DNA of 64,000 bases from Alentia gelatinosa (GCA_950022655.1 OX465581.1:111397125-111461124), one strand, 5' to 3'. Positions 49,035 to 60,439 are shown, counted from the stretch's first letter. Program-made: numbers and translations. The notes: a model not told the origin generated them from the sequence alone.

Positions 49035-49444
49035 ATAACTGGTATTAATGTTTCCCTTGTCTTCTCCCGCTATTGCTATCTGAGAAGTTACGTTAGGGCA
49101 CGCCTGTCTCGCTTGATGTTTGTTGTCTGGTAAATGATCTTCCTGTTCCTCGTTCCAGTCTACAGTTTGCTTTCTAGTAAATGCCGTTTATGCCATCGAG
49201 TTGAGGCCATTACCACATCCCTATAGAACTACAGGAGCCGCCAACTGGCTTTTCCCGTATTGCTCGATCGCCTTTCCCGGCAGAGTCTGGACCTCCATAT
49301 TCATGACATTGCCGAGTCACTGATAGTTCACGCGTGTCCACACAGCTGTCATCTGTCAATTATTACCCACAGCGGCGCCTAGTCCGCATTTGACTGTGAG
49401 TCCTTCTCAGGGTCCATCATAGACAACATTTCGGAACGACTATA

Positions 49445-50212
49445 ATATGCCATCATCTCACCCCTGGTATTATCCTACCCCTAATATAAAATTCCATAGG
49501 CTTAACATTGACTTTCCGTATGCGCCCGTATGGAAACGGATAAAAAATCGCTCCTAGGAGCGTACAAAAAATGGACCAATCAGAGATCAGCAGCTGAAAG
49601 TAGTTCCAAGCGCCTTCAGAGCAGCAAGGAGAGCTATATGGAGGACTTCAGAAAGTTTTTATCGTGTTTTTGTTATTATCCTCACATAAAAATATCATTC
49701 ACAGGATAGGATAAAATCAAAACCTTATTCGTTTTAATCTGGGCTCCCGTATATGCGACTCCTGGAGTTTTTGCTCCGGATATGCAAAACTCCAGTCGTC
49801 GCATACGGGGGCCCAGATTAAAACTCATCCGGTTTTACGATAATATGCCATCATCTCACCCCTGGTATTTTTTCTCCATAGATTTAACATTGGAAACTCG
49901 TATTTAGGGAAAAATACTCAATGGGGTATTATGTCACAAATGTGAGCCAATTAGTCAACGTGAGGGGTGAGGTAAATTTTTATTATTTCTTTTATTCAGG
50001 AAAATAATAAGACATACAGTTCACCCTCATTTGGCGCTATTTTGGGCGCTTTTAAATTCAGAAACCTAGTCAAGCTTATGGTCAGTGCTCGATCCCATCT
50101 CGTTTGAATTGCTGCAAAATTCACGCAGCTTCGCCTTGTGAATAACACAGCGATTAAACCCCGATAGGATATAAGCTCTGACTGTAAACTATCATAAGTT
50201 TCCTCTATACTA
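49445..50212 (+). mobile_element. Pal-B element interrupted by Pal-C1 and a 75-bp insert
   Basis: ATCTCACCCCTGGTA appears before (49455) and again after (49853) the Pal-C1 copy. The body continues with CCATAGATTTAAC and GGGGTGAGGTAAATTT. About 75 bp of unrelated sequence (49980-50055) separates it from the Pal-B palindrome, which ends CTCTATA. Confidence 0.8.
49470..49842 (+). mobile_element. Pal-C1 element, 373 bp, nested in Pal-B
   Basis: TTATCCTACCCCTAAT to GGTTTTACGATA. Contains CCATAGGCTTAAC, an extra 100 bp in the body, internal AGGATAGGATAAAATC and the palindrome GTTTTAATCTGGGCTCCCG / inverse. Flanked by a 25-bp direct repeat (49445-49469 and 49843-49867). Confidence 0.87.
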
Positions 50213-50644
50213 TCCCCCAAAAGGACAATGTTGTATTCTTGGCGAGCATTCATGTTATCTGATTGGATTGTTTTGTCAGCTTCTGGGTACAGCTATGTGG
50301 TTGTCGTGGGCAGGTCAGCATACTGGTACGACCAGGCCACTCTCCCTGAGCGGCTAATGTGGATGGTATCGATCCCTTATCATCTCGTCTCCACTCCGCT
50401 GCATGTAATTATCATTCGCCCACTCTCTGTCACACGTGCATCTGTGCCCGTACCACACTGGTCGGTTTGTGGAGCCGTGTGTGCCGGCACCATCAGTGCC
50501 TGACCAGAGGCTCATTTAATAATCTAGGATCGTACATGAAGACCCTTTTCTGTATTTTGTACAAGGGTTTGGCCGGGGGCCCGTTTAATAATCTAGGATC
50601 GTACATGAGGACCTTTTTCTGTATCTCGTACAATGGTAATCGTT

Positions 50645-50797
50645 AATTATCTCAACCCTCGTATTTTTTTCTCCATAGACTTAACATTGGGAACTTGTAT
50701 CCAACGCCCATGAGATATTCAGGAAAAAATATTAAAGTGGGGATTATGTCACAAATATTAGCCCATTAGTCAATGTAAAGGATGAGATCAATTCAGA
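50645..50797 (+). mobile_element. Pal-B body without palindrome
   Basis: TTATCTCAACCCTCG to AAGGATGAGATCAATTC, with CTCCATAGACTTAAC. Together with the adjoining M1 fragment it looks like one unit of a local tandem duplication. Confidence 0.8.
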
Positions 50798-50836
50798 CGG
50801 ACCCTTTTCTGTACCCCTCACAAGGGTTATCAATTA

Positions 50837-51147
50837 TTATCTCACCCTTGGTATCTATTCTCCATAGACCTAACATCGGGAACTCGTATACAACGCCCAT
50901 GAGATATTTAGGGAAAATATCCAATGGGAAATTATGTCACAAATGTTAACCCATTAGTCAATGTGAAGGATGAGATAAATTCAGAAACCCATTCAAGTTT
51001 GGGGTCAGAGCTCAATCCCATCTCTTTGAATCGCTACATAATTCACGCGGCTTCGCCTTGTGACTTACTACGCGATGGGATACGAGCTCTGACTCTAAAC
51101 TTAAATAGGATTCTGAATTAATCTCATCCTAAAAGGTTTCCTCTATA
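50837..51147 (+). mobile_element. Pal-B element, complete, nested in M1
   Basis: TTATCTCACCCTTGG start, CTCCATAGACCTAAC, internal AGGATGAGATAAATTC, a palindrome with CACGCGGCTTCGCCTTGTG, ending CTCTATA. 311 bp with both junctions readable. Confidence 0.88.
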
Positions 51148-51300
51148 ATGATATCTAAATCTGTTCGCTAAGAAAGTATTAGCCGTCCATAAGGACATTC
51201 ATAAGTATTAGATAAAGTTGACCCACATCGTCCCTGGGTCTCTACGACATACAGAAAAGGGTCTTTATGTACGAGCCTAAATTATTCAAACGGCCCCAGC

Positions 51301-52012
51301 TGGTGGTCTCATTAGTTTTCTGATGCAACAGTATCTGAGCCATTTTATTATTAGCAATATGCAGGGCTATGATGGATTGTATGCATTGGTCCAAAGTTTC
51401 CTTGATCTATGCCTTATTGTCTCTCCTCTCACCTCTAAAGTCCTCTTCATATTATAGCAGTGTCAGAAACGCCGTCCACAAATCCGCCAGATACAACGCG
51501 AGTCCAGGGCGGAAACGATTCAGACAGGAATTGCGGAATAATTCATAACAGATATTCTGACATATCGCAGGTATCGGCGTCACAGACAGAGTTACGGCAT
51601 CGTATGCAGTCTCCGTCCCCCCACAGCACGACGGCTGGCATTAGTGATTCAAACGACGCCCCTGAGATAGAAGGGACGTGACCACCAATAAATAAATGGC
51701 ACTCCCCAGCAACACCACAGAGCATGCACATCCAGCGCCGACTGACAAGCCGGCAGGAATTAGCGGCCAACTCCCAACGAAACTTCCCGGTTCAGTCGTA
51801 GCCAGCGCAGTAATGACGCTACCCTAGTCACGCCCAAACTCCCCTCAGGGAGAAAGGGCGAGAGTGGTCGGAATGTATAAGTCTGTAATAGAGATCACGT
51901 GGGTTCTTTTTCCTCTTGTTTCGGCTTAGATAGAATAGATAAAAATAGACCTTAGTTTAACCTATGTATCCTAGGATCGAGGCGATTGATAAAGATGACT
52001 GTTTTAGGCTGA
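51301..52012. other. Unassigned
   Basis: A 73-codon frame (51460-51681) on the plus strand has no recognised domain. No repeat recognised. Confidence 0.3.
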
Positions 52013-52697
52013 TGCTAAAGCCGGAGACACACCAAGAGAGTCAAGGCAGTGATCTCTGGAATCGCCAATAAAAAAAATGGCATATATATGTGAGATATTA
52101 TTTCGTAGGAATTTCTGTCATGGATAGGTTAGCATATCACAAGCGATAATCAGATGAAATATGAAATAATATAGCTCCCATATAGGCCATTTTGTGTTGG
52201 CGATTCCGGAAATCGTTGTTTCTCGCTTGGTGTGTCCTCGGCTTAAAGCCGGAGACACACCAAGCGAGAAATGCCGCGATTTCCGGAGTCGCCAACAGAA
52301 AGTGCCATGTATGTGAGATATTATTTCCTTGTAATATCACCCACCGATAATTTAGCGTATCAGAAGCAGTAATCAGGTGAGATATGGAATTATAGCTCAC
52401 ACACACGCCATTTTGTGTTGGCGATTCCTGAAATTGTTGCGTTTTTCGCTTGGTGTGTCTCCGGTATTAGGCTGATGCCAGAGTGACACCAAGTGAGAAG
52501 CACAGCGATTTCCGGAATCGCCTACACAAAATGGCGTGTATGTGAGCTATTGTTTCAGAGTAATATCCCCCATCGATAATTTAGCCTCTCAGAAGCGAAT
52601 GTCAGGTGAAATACGAAATAATAGCTCACATACAAGCTATTTTGTGTTGGCGATTCCGAAAATCGCTGCATTTCTTGCTTGGTGCGTCCCCGGCATA
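52013..52697. mobile_element. Three M2 MITEs in tandem
   Basis: Units at about 52013-52245, 52246-52470 and 52475-52697. Each starts AAGCCGGAGACACACCAAG or a variant, has CGATTTCCGGAATCGCC inside the left end, and closes with TTGTGTTGGCGATTCCGG and the inverse end. The first junction reads CGGCTTAAAGCCGGAG. Confidence 0.85.
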
Positions 52698-53783
52698 ATG
52701 ACTTACACGGAGTCGTAAGTGTGGAGGTTGAACATTTTAATACCGTGAAATAAAAAAATAAAAAATTTTAAAAAAAACTGGAACTACCACTGTCTCAAAG
52801 AAAATAAAATCATTTTACCTTTGTGTAATGAGGTTATTACAGTATGATAGTATAAAGTTCGAAGAATAAAAATGCTGACAAATAAGACACATACAGCTGA
52901 GGGTTGTATGGTAGTCTAGGTTATGTGCTTCGTAGATACTTCCATGGGTTTAAAATAACCTTGGCCTCTATAATCATAGTTAAATCATAGTTAACAAAAC
53001 AGGATTGCAGGCACCTTCAGTCCTACGCAATCCTTCCAGTTCCTTCCATTGAGATATTTTCATAAGCGAATTCTAGCTGCCCCACAAGGCCGACTTTATT
53101 GGTCAAGGTTGGCACCTAAACTGCTGAGCGCCAGACGAAAGCATTTTAAGTGCCAGCTGAGACCGCTAAAGTCGGCCGAATACGCCTGCCATTCCCTCGC
53201 TTAATTTCATTTCATGACCCCAGGAAAGCGGGGAGTCAGATAGAAACTGTGTTGTCAAACCCATCATAGGCTACTGCGGAAGCTTAATGTAGTTTGTGTT
53301 TTACGCCTGTCAGTAGACTATCTTTATTCCATTAGGGATGCCTGATATAGAGCTCACTTAATCAAGGGCACCGTGATCTTAGCATAGAATACACCTCTGC
53401 ACGATAATACCGGCCGGGCGGCTCGTTTCATAGCGTATACCTGTATTGATTCTTTGGCATGCCCCTGAGGAATCCAATGGTATTATGGCGCTATTCATGA
53501 TCGAGAGAGGTAATTAGGAATGCGTCTGGATGACATGTAATTACGGGATAATACAGCATTAACTTTCTACCAAGTGCCACCAATCAAATCTCGAGCAGGC
53601 GCGCGGGAAATAAAGTACGCCCACCCGTCAATTTTCATTTAAAACATAGATAAAGGGGAGAGCAATTGATGCACACACCCACGAATGATGCATGAATGTG
53701 AGTAGTATATGGAAATTATATTATGTGTCTGGAAAAGTGACTGAGAGTGTAAGCGCCGCCCACATGAGGAGCGTATGAAATAT
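52698..53783. other. Unassigned
   Basis: No gene or repeat family recognised. Confidence 0.3.
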
Positions 53784-54065
53784 TATCAAGAGACGTCACG
53801 AGTTTGAGTCTGAGTTTATTTATGCCATGCATTTTGTTGGCTCTGTAATTTCACGAGTCAAAGACGAGTGATATTACGAAGCCAACAAAATGAGTGGCAT
53901 AAATAAGCTCAGACTCAAAGAGTGGCGTCAAGATTTTATCCTACCCTGTTTCCATATTTTTTCAGTATTAGAAAGTAATGTCATAAACAACACTTTATCT
54001 CACACCCGCGACATAAAAAAATCCCATGTTAAGCCTATGGCATTTTTTATCAGGGGTAGGATAAA
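53784..54065 (-). mobile_element. Pal-C2 element
   Basis: Same layout as 22304-22585: palindrome with tip GTCAAAGAC (one base off the usual GTCGAAGAC), GTTAAGCCTATGG, terminal AGGGGTAGGATAAA. Confidence 0.9.
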
Positions 54066-55079
54066 TCGAGTTTCATCAGAATGGTTAATGATTAAAATAG
54101 GAAGAGTATCAATTAAGGTTATATATTCTGCTTACTCGAATGAGGACCATGATGAATATGGATCTTTTTGGATTGAATAGCTGTGCCTAGGTTTTACTAA
54201 TTGCTAGATTTTGATGATGATTTGAATGAGATGGTGATAAACGTGGCATTCTCCTAGTTTGGAGCTGTGTAATCCTTCATCCTTGATGTCAAGGACAAAC
54301 TAGCAGCTGATGCCCCTGTCCCAAAGCCATCATTTCGCTAATGGAAATAACGGATTGCAATAATGTATGGAATTATTCCAATGGTATCATTATGCAATGC
54401 AAATTGTCAGATTAAAGTATTCAACCAAGGGGAGAGCATTGGCTTATGTGGATAGAGTTTGAAATACTATTACGATTTCAGAATTGCCAGTTCATTGTTT
54501 TAGGTGTCATTCCTAACGCTTCCAATTGTCGCACTGGGTTGTGAATAGTTAAAGATGGTAAGACGAGAGGCGCTTCTGGGATGCAGAGACAATGCATATA
54601 TTTTTGTTATTCAAGGTAAAATAGGTGTCGTTGACGATGTATATTCGCCCAACATTGAGCATTCTTCCATATACTTGTCATACATAGACAGCACTTATTA
54701 TATGTTATAACTACAATGAGCCGAATCAAACAATAGCAGAGTCACATGACCTGCTACGATGTACATTAAGAATGAACACAAATAACAATGCAGAAGTCCT
54801 AAACATTGTTATCCATTTTTTCTTGGTTAATTGTACCTGTCGTTAAATTATTTTCCTGAATAAAAAAAAGCGAAGTATATGATATGTAACATAAAAATTA
54901 AACATATAACAATCGATGTGGCCTTGTTTTCCCTCAAATACACGTTGTTCATATGTTCGTTTCACCGAGAATTAAATCAGCCGGTCATCTGACTCGATCG
55001 TGATGACAGTCCTTTTAGCGTCATGTAGAATTCTAGTTATTTTGAGACTTTAGTATGATTATATCAGTCTCGCTGTTTT
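54066..55079. other. Unassigned
   Basis: AT-rich; no gene or repeat recognised. Confidence 0.3.
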
Positions 55080-55417
55080 TTAACCCTTTAAGGACGAATG
55101 ATGCCTTTAGGCATCAACCAGCCCAAGCCGAATGATGCCTCAAGGCATCATTTCTCTTAAAACTATAAAATTGTATTTTGACAAGGAAATAATTTGTCAA
55201 TATACATGAACTCTTGAGGAAATGTAGGTATGATATCAGAATTAATATTAGTAAGCTAAAATAAGTGAAATATTATTGATTACCAATAATATCACAGGAT
55301 GGAACATCAAATTAGGACTTTATCCAAAATGTGTTCGTCCTTTAGAGATGTGCACTATCACTAGCACCATTCCTTATGGTGACAGCTCTGCTACAGGTGG
55401 CCGTCCTTAAAGGTTAA
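55080..55417. mobile_element. piggyBac-like MITE
   Basis: TTAA-CCCTTTAAGGACG at the left and the inverse CGTCCTTAAAGG-TTAA at the right, 338 bp including the TTAA pairs. TTAA duplications with CCC starts are the hallmark of piggyBac-type elements. Two GAATGATGCCTNNAGGCATCA palindromes lie near the left end. Confidence 0.8.
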
Positions 55418-55993
55418 GAAATAACTGCATTACTTCTACAAATCGCTACTTATTGGCGATTTTTGGACACATAAAAGACAAAGGAAAACAAAATACAACA
55501 ATCATAAGAAGCTACAAATTTGATTGTGACTGAAAGCTTAAATCAAAACCTAAAACGAATTTAGGATGTCAAACATAGACTGCTGCATTCAACCAAAAAT
55601 GTTTTATTTTCCTCATAAATATTAATTTTCGTGGAATTGGATGGTAACAGTTCCTGATGATGAGAAAATGGGGAAAACAACTGATCACACTTGCCATTGG
55701 TCCTCACCTGTTGGCCTTGATTGGCAAGACCCTGCCAGACATGGCAATATTCGTGCTTCAGCAGAAAGGCCTTCTCAAGGTCAACAGAAGGTTACTTTAT
55801 TGCCGGAAGCTGCACTTGTATTAGGCCATGTTTCTGACAAAAGAAACATATTACTCCCATCACACGCACCGGGCATATTATGGCGGAACTTTATGGGATT
55901 CACATGGAGTCTTCTGGTGACATCGGCATTTGGTATGTCAATATAAATCCCAGCAATGGTTTGATTTGTGTCTTTTTTTGTGGTTGCTGAATG
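55418..55993. other. Unassigned
   Basis: A 101-codon plus-strand frame (55641-55946) shows no recognised domain. Confidence 0.3.
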
Positions 55994-56931
55994 GTTACTG
56001 GAGAACTCAACCCGAAATGAACTCGACCCATCGTTGTCAGGAGAACTCAACCCGATTAGGAGAAATCTATTGGAGAACTTGACCCGTTTCAGATACTTAT
56101 GAATAAGACATTTTCAAATAGAAAGAAAGGGCTGAATAGTTAGCTTTTAGACAAATAAACCAGAGGATATAGAAAGTAAGTCCAATTATGTTTAGGTGTA
56201 GGGTTAAGGTTAGGGTTAGGTTTAGGGTTGGGGTTAGGGTTAAGGATAGGGTTAGCGTTAGGTTTAGGGTTAGGAGTAGGGATAGGTTTAGGTTTAAGGG
56301 AAGGGTTTTCTGGGGGTTTTTTGTTTGTTTTTTGTTATTCAAGAAAAACGGATTAAGCACAATCATCCAAAGCAGGATAGTTTGTTACAGGTCAAGTTCT
56401 ATAACGGGTCCAGTTTTTAATGAGTTGAGTTTATTACAGGTTGAGTTCTTAAAACGGGTTGCATTCTTAATACGGGTTCAGTTTTTTTAACAGGTCGAGT
56501 TCATTACGGCTCAAGTTCTTCAAATGGATTGAGTTTTTCCGGGTTGAGTTCGTTACAGGTCAAGTTCTTAAAACAGGTCTAGTTCTTAAAAAGGGCCCAG
56601 TTTTTTACGTGTTGAGCTTGTTATGGGTTGAATTTTCATAAGGGTCGAGTTCTTAAATGGGTTGAGTTCTTAAAACGGGTCCAGTTTTTAATGGGTTGAG
56701 TTCGCTACAGGTCGAATTCTTAAAACAGGTCGAGTTCTTAAAACGGGCCCAGTTTTTTATGGGTTGAGCTTGTTGCGAGTCAAGTTATTATAAAGATTGA
56801 GTTTTTTAAAATGGGTTGAGTTCTTAAAATGGGTCCAGTTTTTTCCAGGTCGAGTTCATTACGGGTCAAGTTCTGAAAATGGGTCGAGTTTTTTCCGGGT
56901 CGAGTTCGTTTCGGGTCAAGTTCTCTAGTAT
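55994..56931. mobile_element. 934-bp element built from GGGTYGAGTTC subrepeats
   Basis: Left terminus TACTGGAGAACTCAACCCG and right terminus its near inverse (ending CTCTAGTA). TA at both outer ends could be the target duplication. The left arm has about four subrepeats in one sense (55996-56090) and the right arm about twenty in the other (56380-56929). Confidence 0.75.
56189..56312 (+). repeat. Degenerate telomere-like TTAGGG array
   Basis: Runs of TTAGGG, TTTAGGG and variants inside the preceding element. The array is short and imperfect. Confidence 0.85.
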
Positions 56932-57483
56932 TCTGCTGAATACATCCACGTAGGTGGTGCAGAATGGGTGGAGGAGGCCTAATAAGCTATATTCCTGTTA
57001 TCCGCCAGCGACAGGTGGCGCACGCACTGCGCCGCTCGGATTTCACGCACACAGTGGCCACCAGCATCTCGCCGGGTGATTTATATCCTCTCTGGGTGGT
57101 AACCGACGGGCGTATTTGCCTGACAGCTGGGCGTTTCAGTTCAGTAGTACAAAAATCGATAGTTGAACGATATCTGCAACGTCAGCAGTGCCTGGCGGGC
57201 GGCGCACTGTTGACAAGCTGGCTGTCCCGTTGCAGTCACTGGAGTGGTTGGGCCTGTTATGGGCGCACTAAAAGGCGTTCACAATCGGTAGGGGTGCTAG
57301 AGACACCATAGAATCACAGCGGATGTCTAACATACTACAGGTATTACTCCGGAATATCAAAAGGATCAAGGTCGATAGAGCCCCGCGGCGAGGGTTGTAT
57401 GAACCACCCTCTTCTTCAGAAAGCACCGACTTAGACACTGGTATTAAAGTACTAGTATCAGTGCACGGCACAATTATTAATCA
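56932..57483. other. Unassigned
   Basis: A 115-codon frame (56964-57311) shows no recognised domain. Confidence 0.3.
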
Positions 57484-57795
57484 TTATCCCACCCCTGGTA
57501 TGCTTTCCCCATAGACTTAGCATTGGGAACTCGTATCCAACGCCCATTGAGTATTTAGAAAAAAATTACTTAATTGGGGATTATGTTACAAAGTCAAGCC
57601 CATTAGTCAATGTGAAGGGTGAGACAAATTCAGAAACCTAGTCAAGTTTGCGGTCAGAGCTTGATCCCATCTCATTCGAATTGCTACATAATTCACGCAG
57701 CTTCGCCTTACTATGCGAATTACAAAATTACTACGCGATTCAAACTCGATGGGATACGAACTCTGACCCTAAACTTTCATAGGTTTCCTCTATAT
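57484..57795 (+). mobile_element. Pal-B element, full length
   Basis: TTATCCCACCCCTGG start, CCCCATAGACTTAGC, internal GGGTGAGACAAATTC, palindrome with GATCCCATCTCATTCG / CGATGGGATACG, ending CTCTATA. Confidence 0.88.
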
Positions 57796-58601
57796 GAGTT
57801 ATTTCTACGCCTCTTCAGTCCGTCGTTCATGTGTGAACGTCAATATTACAGTTCAGCTATTTATGTCAATATTAGAATTCCACTCAATCTGTCGGCTATA
57901 GAAAAAAAATGGACTGCCTACCTAGATAGGGTTACATGTTCATGGATTACAATGGTTGTATATCAGCTCTGCCTATAGTGACCTAAATCTAGCATTCGTA
58001 CTATTTATCCTTATTAACCTTGAGACATTGATTGATCCACACACGCATGTGAGTGATCTACAGCTGAGCATCATTATTCCCTGACTGATTCCAGCAGAGC
58101 CGCATAGTGGCGTATTCATAGCAGACTACATAGGGGCTTATCTAGTAGGCAACGACCCACATGTATATAGGTTATTGATTATGGCGCTGGGTGGCTTTAC
58201 CGATTAATGTCGGGTATGGGAAATATGCAGGGACCGGGGGCCTGTGGAATGTTACCGCCTAGTACGCCTATAGTTTACTTTGTTACAGTCTGACGGATGG
58301 AATGTTGAAATACTAATCCACTGAACCAGTGTGTTTTTAAAGGCATCTATTTCATTCTGCTGGTGTACAGATCTTCCATGAAATAAGTCTGACTTCTAAT
58401 CACTACTTATCTGAAGTGATGTCTGCTTTAGATTTTCTGTCTGGATTAGCGTAGCTTCTCCTTTAAAAACACCTAAAATGACACTATGTTCCTGCAGTTA
58501 TTTCTTTTCTAGGATTTATGTTTCGGAGTGTTTGATTGAATGAAGCCAGCATTATAGCCAAGGCAGTAAGAGCCTGTGTCCTGTGAACGTGTAATATATA
58601 T
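57796..58601. other. Unassigned
   Basis: No gene or repeat family recognised. Confidence 0.3.
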
Positions 58602-58783
58602 GCACAATATTGACTGGTTTCAGATACAAGCAGCCGTATACTCCGAGGAGTTGACGCGTAGTCATATCTGAGCACATGCGAGGATATTGTGCAGGGTCCG
58701 AGGAGCATACAACCGCTTTTATCTGAAACCATTCTACTATTTTTCAGATGCTCCCCTTGGGCATACAACATATCCGTATGCGT
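58602..58783 (-). mobile_element. Pal-A1 element, body mostly deleted
   Basis: Intact palindrome (GCACAATATTGACTGG to CTGAAACCATTC) plus a short stub of the body. Confidence 0.8.
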
Positions 58784-59127
58784 CAAATCCAGTTAGAAAC
58801 TTCCTTTTTTCCCTTCAAAATACTTTTCTTGGAGCATAAGTTTTTACACTTTTCCATACAATGTTTTAGACAATAGTCATTCCAATAAAAGTACGACCAT
58901 AGATATCTTCTCAGCTACAGCTTATAGCTTACGCTGGTGTTCAGCAGATATCCGAACATAGCTTTATACAGTAATGTGTTTGTGTGAAACACGTATATTT
59001 CTCTCAAGTACATCATCAGCGAATATAAATCAATCCGAAGAGAGCCAACCTGTAGCCATGTCTGGTTTAAAGTAAAGCAAGAACACGATCCTTAGATATC
59101 AGTATGTATAAAATAAAATCACTTTGT

Positions 59128-59241
59128 GGGTGATCTCCCTGTTGATATCTTGTCTTTCCTTTGAAATCATGGCCGCTGATTGGTCAATCGCATATGACGT
59201 TTGTTCCTATGGCTAAACTTTGTACCAGGGGTGATATAAAT
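59128..59241 (+). mobile_element. Pal-H body, internally deleted
   Basis: GAAATCATGGCCGCTGATTGG, TCGCATATGACGT and CCTATGGCTAAACTTTG with CAGGGGTGATATAAA. The central part of the 45415 copy is missing. Confidence 0.65.
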
Positions 59242-59247
59242 GTCTTA

Positions 59248-59594
59248 ATTATATACACATGCTGTATATTTGATAATTACGTACTGCTGCTCCCTGTGCA
59301 GTATAAAGTGTGTACTGAACCTTGTGCAGTACACTGTTATACTGAACACGTTGAAACATCAGCAGTGTGTGGGTTTTCACTAGACATGTCTTCTATGCCA
59401 ATATATGGTAAGATTATATAAATTTTAGGTATATGATAAATATATAATGACCTACCATGCTTCTACATGCTAGAAAACTCGATGAGAATTGATGTTTTTA
59501 CAGAACTCGGCCTGGGGCCTCGCTCAGTAAAAAGCAACAATTCCCGATCTCGTTTTGTAGCATGTAAAGTATGATCAGGTCGTTCTATATAAAT
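59248..59594 (+). mobile_element. Pal-F element, full length
   Basis: ATTATATACACATGC start, internal TAGGTATATGATAAATA, palindrome ATGACCTACCATGCTTC to TATGATCAGGTCGTTC, with tip around CGGCCTGGGGCC. Confidence 0.82.
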
Positions 59595-59607
59595 ACATAC
59601 TCCCTAT

Positions 59608-59887
59608 TTATCATACCCTGCATATAAATCTCCATAGACTTAATATGGTGGGCCTGTATGCCACGGTTATGCTATAAAATATTTATATTCCACTGGTGAC
59701 ATATGAAGTTAAAAACATATGACAGGGTAGGATAAAATCTAAACATCACTCAATCTCATTTAATTATTTACGTGCCATTCATTGTCTTCTGCTACAGATA
59801 TATCACTCAGCTCTGCTTCGTGATATCATTCCACGAAGACAACTCATGTCATATAAACAATCATATGCAATTTCGTGATGTTTCATA
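59608..59887 (+). mobile_element. Pal-C3 element
   Basis: TTATCATACCCTGCAT start, CTCCATAGACTTAATATGG, internal AGGGTAGGATAAAATC, palindrome with AATTTCGTGATGTTTCATA as its last arm. Confidence 0.86.
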
Positions 59888-60438
59888 CACAATAATGACT
59901 GGTTTTGTGTACGAGTGGCCGTAATCTCCGAGTAGTTGACGCGTAGTAATATCCGAGCGACTAGCGAGGATATTACGCCGTCAACTACAAGGAGATTACG
60001 GTCACTCATATACAAAACCAGTCGTTATTGTATTTATTACCCACCTACAAGATTGATAACAAGTCTATTGCAATTAAAAGGTTTTTGCAAGACATTTACT
60101 ACCAGACCTCACAAAAATGTTAAGCATGGCATTAATTCGGTGGACTTTCACCAATAATAAAGTTCGCCATCAATCTGTACTTTTATCATGCAAAATATGT
60201 TATTACAGTGATTTCTGATGGTAAATGAGATTATTAATATTGATTCCAAATAATTAACATTGAATGAACATTCAAGAAACTTATTTCGAAGTACATGATG
60301 ATTCGACCTCATTATGGAGAGGACTATTTTTCCGGAATCTCCTGCAGGAGATTCTGACATACCAGAATCTCCGGGTAGCTGTTTCCAGGTGCCCTATGCA
60401 TTTCCTATGGAGACTCCGTATTCGGTGGGTAATAAATG
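59888..60438 (-). mobile_element. Pal-A3 element
   Basis: Palindrome 59888-60036 (arms AATGACTGGTTTTGTGTACG and inverse; core GTTGACGCGTAGTAATATCC, AGCGACTAGCGAGG). The body follows, from TTTATTACCCACCTAC to CGGTGGGTAATAAA, about 400 bp. No coding potential seen. Confidence 0.82.
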
Positions 60439-60439
60439 A

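Larger units (their letters stand above)
50510..51300. mobile_element. MITE M1 copies interrupted by Pal-B sequences
   Basis: TAATAATCTAGGATCGTACA occurs twice (about 50516 and 50586). After the Pal-B element the M1 sequence resumes with AAATCTGTTCGCTAAGAAAG and ends with AGCCTAAATTATTCAAACGG. Confidence 0.7.

Noticed and set aside
56189..56312. Interstitial telomere as evidence of chromosome fusion
   Set aside because: The array is short, degenerate and enclosed by the inverted arms of an element.
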